Below, one piece after another: positions 51,586 to 61,700 of a stretch of 64,000 bases of DNA. Position 1 is the first letter of the stretch; each line of letters opens with the position of its first letter. Source of the DNA: an uncultured Bacteroidales bacterium (lineage in GTDB: Bacteria; Bacteroidota; Bacteroidia; Bacteroidales; Muribaculaceae). The stretch spans positions 1 to 64,000 of the forward strand of contig CADAAI010000009.1 in assembly GCA_902785925.1 (NCBI GenBank). The letters are read 5' to 3'. The position numbers and the translations under genes are program-made. The notes beneath the pieces are model-generated. The model searched no databases and was not told the origin of the DNA. It was given only the letters and a program-made list of their open reading frames with translations.

Positions 51586-52740
51586 TCACTCATTTGTCAC
51601 TGCGCGGGGCAGGATGACGAACGACGAGTCGAGGGTGACTCTATAAGGCTCACCACGCTTACCAGTGATGCAGTAGTTATCGGCCAGTTTTTCATCAATT
51701 ATACAAGTCTTGAAGCAACGCTTAATTTTCGAGATATACTCGTTCAGGGTGTTGCTCATAGGGTCAATGAGGTTATCAATAGCCTCACGAGCCTTTTCCT
51801 CGCTGCGACCAGGCATCACAATTGAATAGATGTTCTCAAGGTCGGCGCGATGGTCGGCAATGTTGCGCAACGCTATTCCCTCGGGATGCTTAAGGAACAG
51901 AATGTAGATGGCGCGGCACATGGCAGGCATCTTAACCTCAACCTCGTTATAGTAGGGCAACACAATTTTCATGTCCTGATTTACCACTAGAGGACTGAGC
52001 CTGTTATCGTTACCAATCACAATCTTGCCATCTAGTAATGTATGGATGAGTTGCGATGGGTCGGCTTGATACTTTGTTACATAATCAAGAATCTGTGCCT
52101 GAATGGCTTTCAGTGCGGCTTCCTGTTGCTGCTCTATGGTGAGGAGCTCTTCTTCCTCCAGGTCAACCTCGGCTGGTGCCGAAGGCTCTATCATGCTATA
52201 TCCACACTCATCGAAAACGCATTCCTCAGCTGGCATCGCAGCATGAGCCTCGTCTTTCTTCTCACGATATTGGAACTTGTTTAACCATGAGCGATTATTT
52301 TTTACTTCTGTCATTCGCTCACGACTAAGTGAGTCTAAGTCAATCGAAACACTTGCATCAGGACAACTCTCAATTATAACCTCAGGCGACAGCATCTGAT
52401 CGCCATGGTCGGTGCTCAGCACATCGGTAGCACTATTAACAAAGCGGCGAACGTCGCTGAAAGAATTATTAATTAGCGGCATTTCAACCACAGCATCGCT
52501 GCCAGCATTTCCCACATTGATGCGACGCGCCACTAGCGTTGTACCTCGAGCCTCAGGTGATTCTACAACCTCGACTTCGAAACCTGTCAAACGCCCTAGC
52601 CACTCCATCAGTCTGGTCGGCAACTGACGAGTTATAATCTCGTCACCATTACTATAGCGACCAAGAGATGTGACAACATATATCACACCGTAGCGCAATT
52701 CCCTATTAATTCTTTTGAAGTTACTTATTATAGCTGCCAT
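51586..52740 (-). CDS. Protein of unknown function, partner of the vWA gene
   Basis: I do not recognise a family. The N-terminal ~80 residues begin with a mixed alpha/beta segment. A Glu/Ala-rich linker with repeated acidic residues (EVDLEEEELLTIEQQQE) lies near residues 195-215. The C-terminal ~120 residues look like a helix-rich domain with a winged-helix flavour (AMCRAIYILFLKHPEGIALRNIADHRADLE). It has no signal peptide or membrane segment. It starts 95 bp after the vWA gene on the same strand, so the two are likely one operon. Confidence 0.65.
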   Translation of the reverse strand: MAAIISNFKRINRELRYGVIYVVTSLGRYSNGDEIITRQLPTRLMEWLGRLTGFEVEVVESPEARGTTLVARRINVGNAGSDAVVEMPLINNSFSDVRRFVNSATDVLSTDHGDQMLSPEVIIESCPDASVSIDLDSLSRERMTEVKNNRSWLNKFQYREKKDEAHAAMPAEECVFDECGYSMIEPSAPAEVDLEEEELLTIEQQQEAALKAIQAQILDYVTKYQADPSQLIHTLLDGKIVIGNDNRLSPLVVNQDMKIVLPYYNEVEVKMPAMCRAIYILFLKHPEGIALRNIADHRADLENIYSIVMPGRSEEKAREAIDNLIDPMSNTLNEYISKIKRCFKTCIIDEKLADNYCITGKRGEPYRVTLDSSFVILPRAVTNE

Positions 52741-52835
52741 GGTTTATGATTTGATTTGCAATAATAAAGAAAAAACAGCAAAAAGTGTGCCATCATTTTT
52801 CAGGTGACACACTAGTTGCTCAAAACGCATTCTCA

Positions 52836-53519
52836 TTATACTTCATCAAAGAAATTCTTTGAACGCTTGCGCAATACATCCCTCTTTTGGTCGGCGTCTA
52901 TACTATTATCACACATCACTGAAGCTACATCTACCATATATTTATTGCGACATGACTGAAAGTTGTTGAACATCCTCACGGTGTCCTCCTCACTTTTCTC
53001 GAATGCCATGTGGTTGTCGATTGACAACGAGAACGAAACAGCCTCGACGTCGTGGTCGGCACCGATATAGGCAAAAAGCCATCCTTCACTCTTGTAGGCC
53101 TCTATAAGGCTCCTGATAGCTGTGTGGGTATATTCCTTCGAAGCATTCTCATAGCCATCGGTGATAATAGTCACACTAGCTATGGCATTTCTATCGTGTT
53201 CCATCATGCGATGTACAGCAGTGATTGTATTGCCAATGGCATCATACAGAGGTGTCATGCAACAAGGCCTGTAGTCACGAGTTGTAATTGGTCTAACCTC
53301 ACCAATTGGTGTCTGTTCATAGATTTTGCGTAGCTCACATCCGCAAAATGCCACCAGCGTCAACTGGTTATCTTGCTCAGGATGTAGCTCCTGCCCACGC
53401 TTAATAGAAGCAATTGTCTCATTCACGCCGTCAATGGCCTGCTTGGCAATGCTGCTCATCGACCCACTCTTGTCAAGAATAATAACGTTGTAGACTTTAG
53501 TACGATTTTTAGTTTCCAT
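52836..53519 (-). CDS. von Willebrand factor A domain protein
   Basis: The MIDAS metal site is complete at the N terminus: I-I-L-D-K-S-G-S-M-S gives DxSxS, with a later T-P-L-Y-D-A-I-G and I-I-T-D-G-Y-E-N. The 227-residue protein is just one vWA domain, like TerY-type cytoplasmic proteins, with no signal peptide. vWA domains bind partner proteins through the metal ion. The next gene, probably cotranscribed, is the unknown 384-residue protein. A leftward -7 element TAATTTTG (53577-53570) lies upstream. Confidence 0.88.
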   Translation of the reverse strand: METKNRTKVYNVIILDKSGSMSSIAKQAIDGVNETIASIKRGQELHPEQDNQLTLVAFCGCELRKIYEQTPIGEVRPITTRDYRPCCMTPLYDAIGNTITAVHRMMEHDRNAIASVTIITDGYENASKEYTHTAIRSLIEAYKSEGWLFAYIGADHDVEAVSFSLSIDNHMAFEKSEEDTVRMFNNFQSCRNKYMVDVASVMCDNSIDADQKRDVLRKRSKNFFDEV

Positions 53520-53604
53520 AATTACTGTAATTAAAAGTGAATAAAATGCGTTAACTCGTTTTTACACCGCAAAATTACAGTCAAAAAACACGCTTAAATG
53601 AAAA

Positions 53605-53639
53605 CGACAACCTTGCAGTTTGCATCTGCAAGGTTGTCG
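53605..53639 (-). terminator. Terminator of the N-terminal dockerin protein gene
   Basis: CGACAACCTTGCAG (53605-53618) pairs perfectly with CTGCAAGGTTGTCG (53626-53639), loop of 7 nt; on the minus strand it is followed by TTTTCATTT. Confidence 0.8.
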
Positions 53640-53710
53640 CAAGAAAAATCTATATAATTAGTTGTTCTGAATCGTTGCAACAATTATTCTGTGACAACTA
53701 AACGAGCCTA

Positions 53711-56029
53711 TCAATTCTTAGAAGTCTCGAAGAACATGCCATTAAGAAAGAAGTCAGGATATTCTCCAAGGTTTATCTCGGTGCAAGTATTGTTAAGCAC
53801 TTGACTGAGAGAGCCAAAGAAGAAGTAGTGAATTAATTTACCCGACTCATTCACGCGGCGCAAGCCATAGACATATCCGTCCTTGTAGCCAATTTTATAG
53901 ATATTCTTTTTGTTGGTAGTTATAGTGCTAACGTTATTCCCCACGGTAGTAGTGATCTGCCCAAGCGTTCCATTAGAGACATAGAATAACGTGTTGCCGT
54001 CATATAACACTGAACTACCAAATCCATTATAGTTGAACGTGGGCGATGACAATTGCTGACCGAGGGAGTTGTAGGTGTAGACATAGTAGTTGTTGGTATA
54101 TATCATCTCATTGTCGTTTTGTCCAAATTGGGTTGTTTGACGGTGTACCCTAAGAATCAGGCGGTCGTTACTGAAGGCATAATTATAGCTATAAGTAACC
54201 CTTTCGCCGGTGCTGGTGCCATTTGGTCCCCAATGCAAGTTGTCATAGCCATAATCGCTTCTCACTAAGCCTACACCCAAGATATAAAGCTCAGAACTAT
54301 TGCTAAAACTGTTCACGCAAGCGATTTTGCCAGTGGTGTAGTCAACTTTGAAACTGGTAAACGGGCGGTCTTTATTAGAGTTTGATAGCACTACTGAGTT
54401 ATTTTTCATAACATAATAATAACCTACCGACTCCTTGTCGTAATAAATGTTCTCATCATGATCCATATATGCCCATTTTGCAATGGGCGACCCAATGTCG
54501 TATCTCTCGGTATAGCTTCCGTAGTAATAGGGCGAACCAGCATTTTTGAACAATTTGCAAGTGCTAGAACCCTTAACAATGGCTGCGGCATGGCCCTTGC
54601 TCATCGAGAATCCCGACACTTCCTGGTTGCCTGTGTCATCGCTGATTTTAGGAGCCGAAGTGCCTTTCATGTTATAGTAGATGGTAGGCACACTTTTGTT
54701 GTTTTTTATAGTATATCCATAAAGCCAGAGGGAGGGATTTACGGCGACTTTAATTGAGTAGGTGAAAGTATCTCCATAGGGGGTTGTGTATTTGAAATAA
54801 ACATAAGAGGTTCCTACTTCTTGGGCACAAATGGTGGGCGTGGCAAACACATTGTTGTAGGTGGTGACGCATGTGGTGTTAGAAACCTGAAGATTTTGGA
54901 CAGTTCCGCCATATATCGTCATTCCTCCCTCCTTAGGCACGAGATTATATTCGGTTCCCACAGGAATTGTCACTTGATTAGTATATCCGTTATCGTTAAG
55001 TGCTATAAAGCTGTTATTGGGGTCATAAGCCGAATCGTAATACCCTATTACAAAGTCGCGCGTCCATCCCGTGCCAGGGCCAGGATTCATAAGGGTGTAG
55101 ACTTGCCCTGGTTTAAACTCAAAGTTGGCGGTGTACCTAAAACTGCGGGTGTCGGGCAACGTTACATGGAACACGGTATTACCTGAGCTGTTGACATCCA
55201 CGTGACGCGCATAAATCACATATTGACCATTTATCAGCTGAGCCTTAGGTGAAACGGTGGCATATTCGTTATCCGTGCCACTGCCGTTGATATAATCGTT
55301 GATGCTCTGCAGGCTTGTTATGTGTCGGCAATAAGTCATGCTTGTGGATGTGTTGACATTGGTTCCACCAAGGATGATTTTGCTCTCATATAGCTCAAGT
55401 GCTAAGTTGATGACTACTGTCTTGTTGCTGCAGGAGTATGTACCAGAGCCAAATGCCAAGTCTTGCGGGATGTTGAGGTCGCCCACTTGATCGCTAGACC
55501 AGTTGGCACTACGCACCCACATGGCCTTGATTGTTCCACTGGTTTTAAAACCAGCCTTGTTGCTGCCGGTGATATCCCTGAGCGTCCACTTGCCGCCGCT
55601 ACGCACTAGCACATACATGTTCTCTTCCACACCGTCGAGTGTAATGTAGATTACATCTTCGGTGTTTTTCCAAGTGTGCTGGGTTGGTGTGCCCGATGAG
55701 GTAGCGCTGATGTATTCGTTCATCGTAATTTTAGTTGATGATGACGAACCGCTGCCGTTAAGTAAAACATTATAAACAGCAGTCACATCGGCACTAGTCA
55801 CTGAGCCGTCAGCATTCACGTCACTTGTACTATAATAAGTAGTGGTGCCGTTGAGCAGGTAGTTATAAAGCGCCGTGACATCAGCACTGGTCACCGCCCC
55901 ATCGCCGTTCACGTCACCCACTTGCGTACCGCCTTCAGTTGCTATTGTATAATAGCTAGCTGGATAAGTTGCCGCGAGCGCAGTAGCTGTAAGCGACAAA
56001 AACAATGAAATAAGTAATGATTTCTTCAT
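53711..56029 (-). CDS. Secreted protein with N-terminal dockerin-like repeats
   Basis: After a signal peptide ending near ALA, two calcium-binding dockerin-type repeats occupy roughly residues 37-92 (DVNGDGAVTSADVTALYNYLLNG and DVNADGSVTSADVTAVYNVLLNG). A Ser-rich linker follows, then about 670 residues of beta-rich, Tyr/Asn/Thr-rich sequence with no recognised enzymatic motif. The protein may be a surface adhesin or carbohydrate-binding protein, but this is inference. Its divergent neighbour is an alpha/beta hydrolase. Dockerin modules are usually C-terminal, as in the CotH genes here; the N-terminal placement is uncommon. Confidence 0.8.
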   Translation of the reverse strand: MKKSLLISLFLSLTATALAATYPASYYTIATEGGTQVGDVNGDGAVTSADVTALYNYLLNGTTTYYSTSDVNADGSVTSADVTAVYNVLLNGSGSSSSTKITMNEYISATSSGTPTQHTWKNTEDVIYITLDGVEENMYVLVRSGGKWTLRDITGSNKAGFKTSGTIKAMWVRSANWSSDQVGDLNIPQDLAFGSGTYSCSNKTVVINLALELYESKIILGGTNVNTSTSMTYCRHITSLQSINDYINGSGTDNEYATVSPKAQLINGQYVIYARHVDVNSSGNTVFHVTLPDTRSFRYTANFEFKPGQVYTLMNPGPGTGWTRDFVIGYYDSAYDPNNSFIALNDNGYTNQVTIPVGTEYNLVPKEGGMTIYGGTVQNLQVSNTTCVTTYNNVFATPTICAQEVGTSYVYFKYTTPYGDTFTYSIKVAVNPSLWLYGYTIKNNKSVPTIYYNMKGTSAPKISDDTGNQEVSGFSMSKGHAAAIVKGSSTCKLFKNAGSPYYYGSYTERYDIGSPIAKWAYMDHDENIYYDKESVGYYYVMKNNSVVLSNSNKDRPFTSFKVDYTTGKIACVNSFSNSSELYILGVGLVRSDYGYDNLHWGPNGTSTGERVTYSYNYAFSNDRLILRVHRQTTQFGQNDNEMIYTNNYYVYTYNSLGQQLSSPTFNYNGFGSSVLYDGNTLFYVSNGTLGQITTTVGNNVSTITTNKKNIYKIGYKDGYVYGLRRVNESGKLIHYFFFGSLSQVLNNTCTEINLGEYPDFFLNGMFFETSKN

Positions 56030-56067
56030 AATAGTATTGTTTTAGATTATGATTCAGAGTATTTTTG

Positions 56068-56098
56068 CAAATATAAAAAAAACAATTGATAACACAAA
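56068..56098 (-). promoter_or_regulatory. Promoter of the N-terminal dockerin protein gene
   Basis: On the minus strand TTTG (56098-56095) is followed after 19 nt by TATATTTG (56075-56068). On the other strand a -7 element TACTTTTG lies at 56117-56124 for the hydrolase gene, without a good -33. Confidence 0.65.
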
Positions 56099-56154
56099 CC
56101 GAAAGGAATTATTTGTTACTTTTGCAGTTGAAATACATTGATTATTCTATTGCA

Positions 56155-57513
56155 ATGAAGAAAATATTATTTACCTCATTGATGATATTTTTTATCGGTT
56201 TTGCCGCCAGCGCATTGTCGTTCTCAGGAAAGTGGGAAGGAACATTAAAAGCTGGCTTGGTTAAGTTGAGACTGGTATTCAATATTCAAGAGTTACAAGA
56301 CGGCACACTCAGTGCCACGCTTGATTCTCCTGACCAAGGCGCTACCGACATACCCTGCGAGGCGACACTAGCGCCTGGCAACGATAAGATTGAAATAAAC
56401 GTGCCGTTGTACCACGCCAAGTTCACTGGTGCTCTTAATAATGGCAAGATAGAAGGCACATTCTCACAAAACGGCCTCAACTTGCCATTAACTATGGAAA
56501 AAGTGGAAAAAGAAAACAGCAATCCCGACTTGCCACAAGAAACGTCCAACCAAGAGTCTTATGATTATCTTTTCAAGCACGATGGAGTAACACTAGCAGG
56601 GCAATTAGACATGCCACCGGCCAGCTTTAGCCGTCCTTGTCCAGCAGTAATACTGATATCGGGTAGCGGTACGCAGGATCGCAATGAGGCGTTATTGGGG
56701 CTTAAGCCATTCAAAGTCATTAGCGACTACCTCATTAGCCATGGCATAGCAGTGTTCCGTTACGATGACCGTGGGGCCGGTGAGTCGAGCCCCCTTAATG
56801 GCAACGAGACTACCCTTGATTTTGCCAAGGATGCTCAAGCTGCTTTCGATCTCGTGTGTGATCAATACGAAATGATTGACCCCACACGCATTGGATATAT
56901 AGGTCACAGCGAAGGTGGCCAGATAGCATTTGTCAATGCTGCCAGCGACAAGCGCGTGGCATTTGTCGTCTCGCTCGCAGGTCCAGCAGCCAGCGGTCGC
57001 GAAGTGATGGTGAAGCAAAATCTCTCTTTACTCGACATGATGGGCGTTCCCTACACCCAGTCACAAGTGGATGAAGTTTCGGCCATCTTTGACGACATCG
57101 TCAACATTGCCGACACTGTAGCCCTGCGCGAGTCGCTAAGAAAACGCCTCACAGCATCAACATTGCAACATTACACCGACGAACAGATTGAACAAAATGT
57201 AGCTGCGATGACATCGCCATGGTACATAGCTTACATCCGTTTCAATCCTAAGCCATATCTGGAGAGAATCACCTGCCCAGTGCTTGCACTAAACGGTGAA
57301 TGGGACTTCCAAGTGGATGCAAAACAAACTTTAGATGCTCTCAAGACAAGTGTCAAGAACGTGCAGTGCAAACTCCTGCCCAAGCACAATCATCTGTTTC
57401 AGGAGTGTGCATCAAAATTTGAGAGTATGAATTATGCCACTCAAGGCAACATTTCCTCAATTACACTAGACTATATCAAGGATTTCATAAAATGCGTAAA
57501 CTCTAAACAATAA
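56155..57513 (+). CDS. Secreted alpha/beta hydrolase (S33-like esterase/peptidase)
   Basis: ATG 56155 starts a signal peptide (KKILFTSLMIFFIGFAASA); a TTG-initiated extension from 56086 is unlikely. The first ~130 residues form a beta domain (FSGKWEGTLKAGLVKLRLVFNI). The hydrolase domain has FRYDDRGAGESSP, the nucleophile elbow G-H-S-E-G-G near residue 265, an Asp in ALNGEWDFQVD and a His in LPKHNHLFQ, a complete triad. This family includes esterases and aminopeptidases of gut Bacteroidota; the substrate is unknown. The P1 peptidase gene follows by 7 bp. Confidence 0.85.
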   Translation: MKKILFTSLMIFFIGFAASALSFSGKWEGTLKAGLVKLRLVFNIQELQDGTLSATLDSPDQGATDIPCEATLAPGNDKIEINVPLYHAKFTGALNNGKIEGTFSQNGLNLPLTMEKVEKENSNPDLPQETSNQESYDYLFKHDGVTLAGQLDMPPASFSRPCPAVILISGSGTQDRNEALLGLKPFKVISDYLISHGIAVFRYDDRGAGESSPLNGNETTLDFAKDAQAAFDLVCDQYEMIDPTRIGYIGHSEGGQIAFVNAASDKRVAFVVSLAGPAASGREVMVKQNLSLLDMMGVPYTQSQVDEVSAIFDDIVNIADTVALRESLRKRLTASTLQHYTDEQIEQNVAAMTSPWYIAYIRFNPKPYLERITCPVLALNGEWDFQVDAKQTLDALKTSVKNVQCKLLPKHNHLFQECASKFESMNYATQGNISSITLDYIKDFIKCVNSKQ

Positions 57514-57520
57514 CAACACG

Positions 57521-58645
57521 ATGAAACGATATTTATTAACTTTAATTTGTATTGCAATTGCCACGACGTCGCTCATGGCACAGCAGCGCAAAACGTTGCG
57601 CGAGTGGGGATTCCCCACTGGAATTTTTGAGACTGGAAAGTATAACGCTATCACCGATGTACCAGGCGTTATGGTTGGTCATGTGACCTGTATCGAAGGT
57701 GACAGCATACGCACTGGAGTGACTGCTATTGTGCCACATCAGGGCAACATCTTCCAAAATAAGGTGCCTGCTGCAATTTATGTGGGCAACGGATTTGGCA
57801 AACTCGCCGGCATGACACAGGTGCAAGAATTAGGCAATATCGAAACACCTGTAATCCTTACCAACACATTGAGTGTGCCTGCAGGCATAGAGGGTGCTGT
57901 GCGCTACACCATGATGCAGCCTGGTTGCGAGTATGAGAATTCGGTCAATGCTGTAGTGGGCGAGACCAATGATGGACGTCTAAACAAGATTCGCCAGATG
58001 TATATCACGCCCGAAATGGTGATTCAAGCAATTAAAAATGCTCATGGTGGAGCAGTAGAGCAAGGCAATGTGGGAGCCGGAACAGGCACTATATGCTTTG
58101 GATATAAGGGAGGTATCGGCACCTCGTCTAGAGTTCTGCCCACTTCGCTTGGAGGATACACTATAGGTGTGCTGGTGCAGACCAACTACGGCGGCATACT
58201 CGAGATTGACGGTGTGCAGGTGGGACAGCAACTACACAAGCACGACTTCATCGACCATGTGCGCCGCACCGAGAACGTTGATGGTTCATGCATGATGGTG
58301 GTAATCACCGATGCGCCACTCGACAGCCGCAACCTTGAACGCGTTGCTAAGCGTGCCATGATGGGCCTTGCCAAGACAGGTGGTATTGCCAGCAATGGTA
58401 GCGGCGACTATGTAATCGCCCTATCAGTAGCTCCACAAAACCTCATCAACTACAAGGAGAACAAAATCACTACCACAGTGCTTGCCAACAACATGATGTC
58501 GCCAATTTTTGCCGCTACTATCGAGGCTACCGCCGAGGCGCTGTGGAACTCAATGTTCATGGCCGAGAGCATGACAGGACGTAACGGCAACCACGTCGAC
58601 ACCCTGCCCGTTGAACAAGTGCTCGACATGCTACGCAACCGATAA
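57521..58645 (+). CDS. P1-family (DmpA/BapA-like) self-processing aminopeptidase
   Basis: A signal peptide ends near SLMA. The mature protein shows GFPTGIFETGKYNAITDVPGVMVGH, GNGFGKLAGMTQVQELG and the self-cleavage region G-I-G-T-S-S-R-V-L-P, where the serine becomes the N-terminal nucleophile after processing. The family includes D-aminopeptidase DmpA and beta-peptidyl aminopeptidases. It would act in the periplasm or outside. It starts 7 bp after the hydrolase gene, so the pair may degrade exported peptides together. Confidence 0.9.
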   Translation: MKRYLLTLICIAIATTSLMAQQRKTLREWGFPTGIFETGKYNAITDVPGVMVGHVTCIEGDSIRTGVTAIVPHQGNIFQNKVPAAIYVGNGFGKLAGMTQVQELGNIETPVILTNTLSVPAGIEGAVRYTMMQPGCEYENSVNAVVGETNDGRLNKIRQMYITPEMVIQAIKNAHGGAVEQGNVGAGTGTICFGYKGGIGTSSRVLPTSLGGYTIGVLVQTNYGGILEIDGVQVGQQLHKHDFIDHVRRTENVDGSCMMVVITDAPLDSRNLERVAKRAMMGLAKTGGIASNGSGDYVIALSVAPQNLINYKENKITTTVLANNMMSPIFAATIEATAEALWNSMFMAESMTGRNGNHVDTLPVEQVLDMLRNR

Positions 58646-58679
58646 GGCAAAAATCAATCAATACATAGTAGACACAAAA

Positions 58680-58710
58680 AAACGGCCCGGACAACTCGTC
58701 CAGGCCGTTT
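58680..58710. terminator. Bidirectional terminator hairpin
   Basis: AAACGGCC (58680-58687) with GGAC pairs with GTCC and GGCCGTTT (58703-58710); A or T runs flank both sides, so it can stop both convergent genes. Confidence 0.75.
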
Positions 58711-58749
58711 CACATTATTGAGAATTAAAAAAATTGTGAAGAGTCTATT

Positions 58750-61700
58750 TTAGTATATCACCTTGCTGGTGGTTGTTGCTCCATTGCTGTAGCGCTTCTC
58801 CACGATGTTGATACCTGGATAAGGACGGTCGCTTGCCACGCCCATCACATTGTAGTAGGTCACGTTCACAACCTGGACCTCAGCATTGACAGTGCCAATG
58901 GCTGTTGGGGTGCTGTTGTTGAAGGTAACAGTTTTTTTGTCCTCGGCAATGAAATAAACCTTGCCTGAGCCACCTTCGGTTGCACCCTTAGCACCCTGGT
59001 CTAAACCTGGCCCTCCATCATCGCCAGGAACTGATGTGGCATAGAGACGCACGATATAGGTCACTTTTTTAGAACCATCATAAGCAAAGTCCACAAATAT
59101 GTCATCCACTTCAACAGCGCCGTCTTGGTCGTCGCCGTCGACTTGGCGAGGATAGGTGACATGGAGGCAGTCATAATCGCTTGCCCAATAATCAGTGCTG
59201 CCCGGTGAGCCACCGCTCTGGTTCTCCTCATGATTGAGCATCCTCTCACCCTCGATGCGTGTAGGACTGACTGTGCCGTCAATCTCGCGCCAAACGCGGT
59301 AGTAGTAAACATAGTTGATGTTGCTCACATTGGCTGAAGGCAATTTTGGGGTAATTATCAATTTAACAAGATATCCCATCAAAGGACCATCATTGCCATA
59401 GAATGGATCCGTCTTCGCCATACCACCCTCTTTAGGAATACTAAGTTCTACACCAGGGTAACCGGTACGCTGGATGTCGCAACCATAGGAATTGGGTTTT
59501 GAGGCATCACCGTTGTATAGGGTGTTGATAACGGGCACATAACTGCTTGTCAAGTTGTCGCTTGAACTGTTGATATCGTGAGTGGTGATGTTGCCACCCT
59601 CGGTGCCTACGCTCTCGATGTTCACCAGTTCGTTAAGCTGTCCTGCATCGTTAAGGGCATAGATATAATATTGTCCGCTATTGTTATAGTTCTCAGCCTT
59701 GCCAATTTTGGTGAAGTTTTTGAAGTTGTTCTGCATGAGTCGACGAATTTCATAATCCACAAGGTTGGCGGCAGGATCGTTGATTACCTTGAAGGTAATG
59801 GTGTTGTCAGGAGTTGCCTTTGCGCTGTGGTCAACGTCGGCAACCACCTCATCATGAGTGCGGCCTTCGCCCGAGACAATGTTCTCAGTCTTATACACTG
59901 GCACGTTGAATCGGTTGCTTCGCTCAATATAATTTACATTAACAAGTCCTTTCAGATAATAGACGTAACCTTCATCCTGAAGGTTAGAAACTGTTGACTC
60001 TTTAAAGCGGTCATAAAGTACAATAACTGGATTATCGATAGTGATAGTACCATTGACCTCAAGGTCGGTGGAAGTGTTTTCGTCAAACAGATAAACTGGA
60101 GTCACTTCCTGAGTGACTTTATCATCTAAATCCTTATAAATTATTGAATAAGCGTAGGCGGTAACAACGTTGTTATCATAAGCTGACGGAGTAAAAGTGA
60201 TTTGAGCTATTATTCTCTCGCTTGATTCACTCACATTGCCGTCCTTTATTAACTTGCGGCACAATCTGTAAGCCTTGTCGGCAGTATTAATCTTACCAAA
60301 CTCAAGGGTGTTGGTGGGGTTAATCGACACGGTGTTCCTGTATATATTATACTGCTTGCTTGCATTCTCAACATAATAGCGACTGCGATATTCCGTAAGC
60401 TCGGTGAAGAAAGCATTCCTTAGCCCTGGTATTATAACAGTGCGCACAGGACTCTCGGCGCTGAGAGTGATATAGGGGTTGCCATCTTCTTTGATAACGC
60501 TCCCGTCATTGTCATAGTTGATGGGGTGAGCGGTGATAACATATCTTAAGGTCTGGGTCTCATCGGTTTGCTCCACAAGATAGCTATGATTTTGAACACG
60601 CACCAAGTCAGTCTCTTCATCCTTCTGAACATCTTGAATGAGTGTGCGTGAGCCATCTTCATTAACAATATAAACATAGAAATGCTGTGGAACTTCAACA
60701 CCAAGTTTTTCTTGAGTGAATGAGGTGCTCCAATCAAGATTTACTTGATAGTAGGATTTGTCATCGCCAGTGCTATAGTCCGATGGTGTTGCTGTGGCAT
60801 TAAGGTCGGCTGTGTACATGAGCACTTTGGGGGCAATCTCGGGATGAAATTCGCCATTGTCATTCTGACCCCTTCCATAGTTTTTAAATACCTCGCCAGT
60901 AGAGCTATCTGTATCATCTGCTGTATTGGCATGATAATTTTGGTAGTCCATATTGTACTCAAAGCGACGGTCAGGCATAAAGATGGTGAGGTTAGACAGG
61001 CTGTAGTTCTCTCCACTTTGGTCGATGGTGAACCAGTGGGCTGGATTATATCCAATCACATTACCACAGTCATGAATACAGGGATAAGAATGACCTGCCT
61101 TAATCTCGTTGATGAAGTTGGTGGTTTCCGAAGCCGTGGCATAGTTCACAGGGCTAACTTGCTCATAGGTCATGTAAAGAGGCGCGGCTTTAGATGCCCT
61201 GGACTTGCCCTTCGACAGGAAGAAAAAGCGGTTGGTGCTGATGCCGTCAACCGACATTAAATAGCCTGGATTATTAGAGTCATGGACACGTGTAAAGTTC
61301 TTGACCAGCTTAATCGACTGGAATGCGGCATCAATAGTGTTTCCCTGGCTATTTTTATAGCTGTCTTTAACCTGAACAAGAAACATGGTCATTCCATCAT
61401 CATTGGGATTGGCGATAGTTCCTTCATTATTGCTCTTGACCCAGGGTGTGCCGTGGCTAGCATTGACGTCATAGTTAAGTTTCTTGTACTGAATGGGATT
61501 GCCCTCATTGTCCTTGTAATCATAGGCATAATGAATGCCAGGGATTGTAGGATCAGTATAGACTTTCTTCAGCAAAGCTTTAATCTGATTGGGGGTTGTG
61601 GCCTCATCGATGAGGTTTGCGGTTTGTTCTACACCATTAGCATCTATATAAGTATAGGTGTAGGTACTATAGTTAAAATGGGTGACTTTTGATGTCACAT

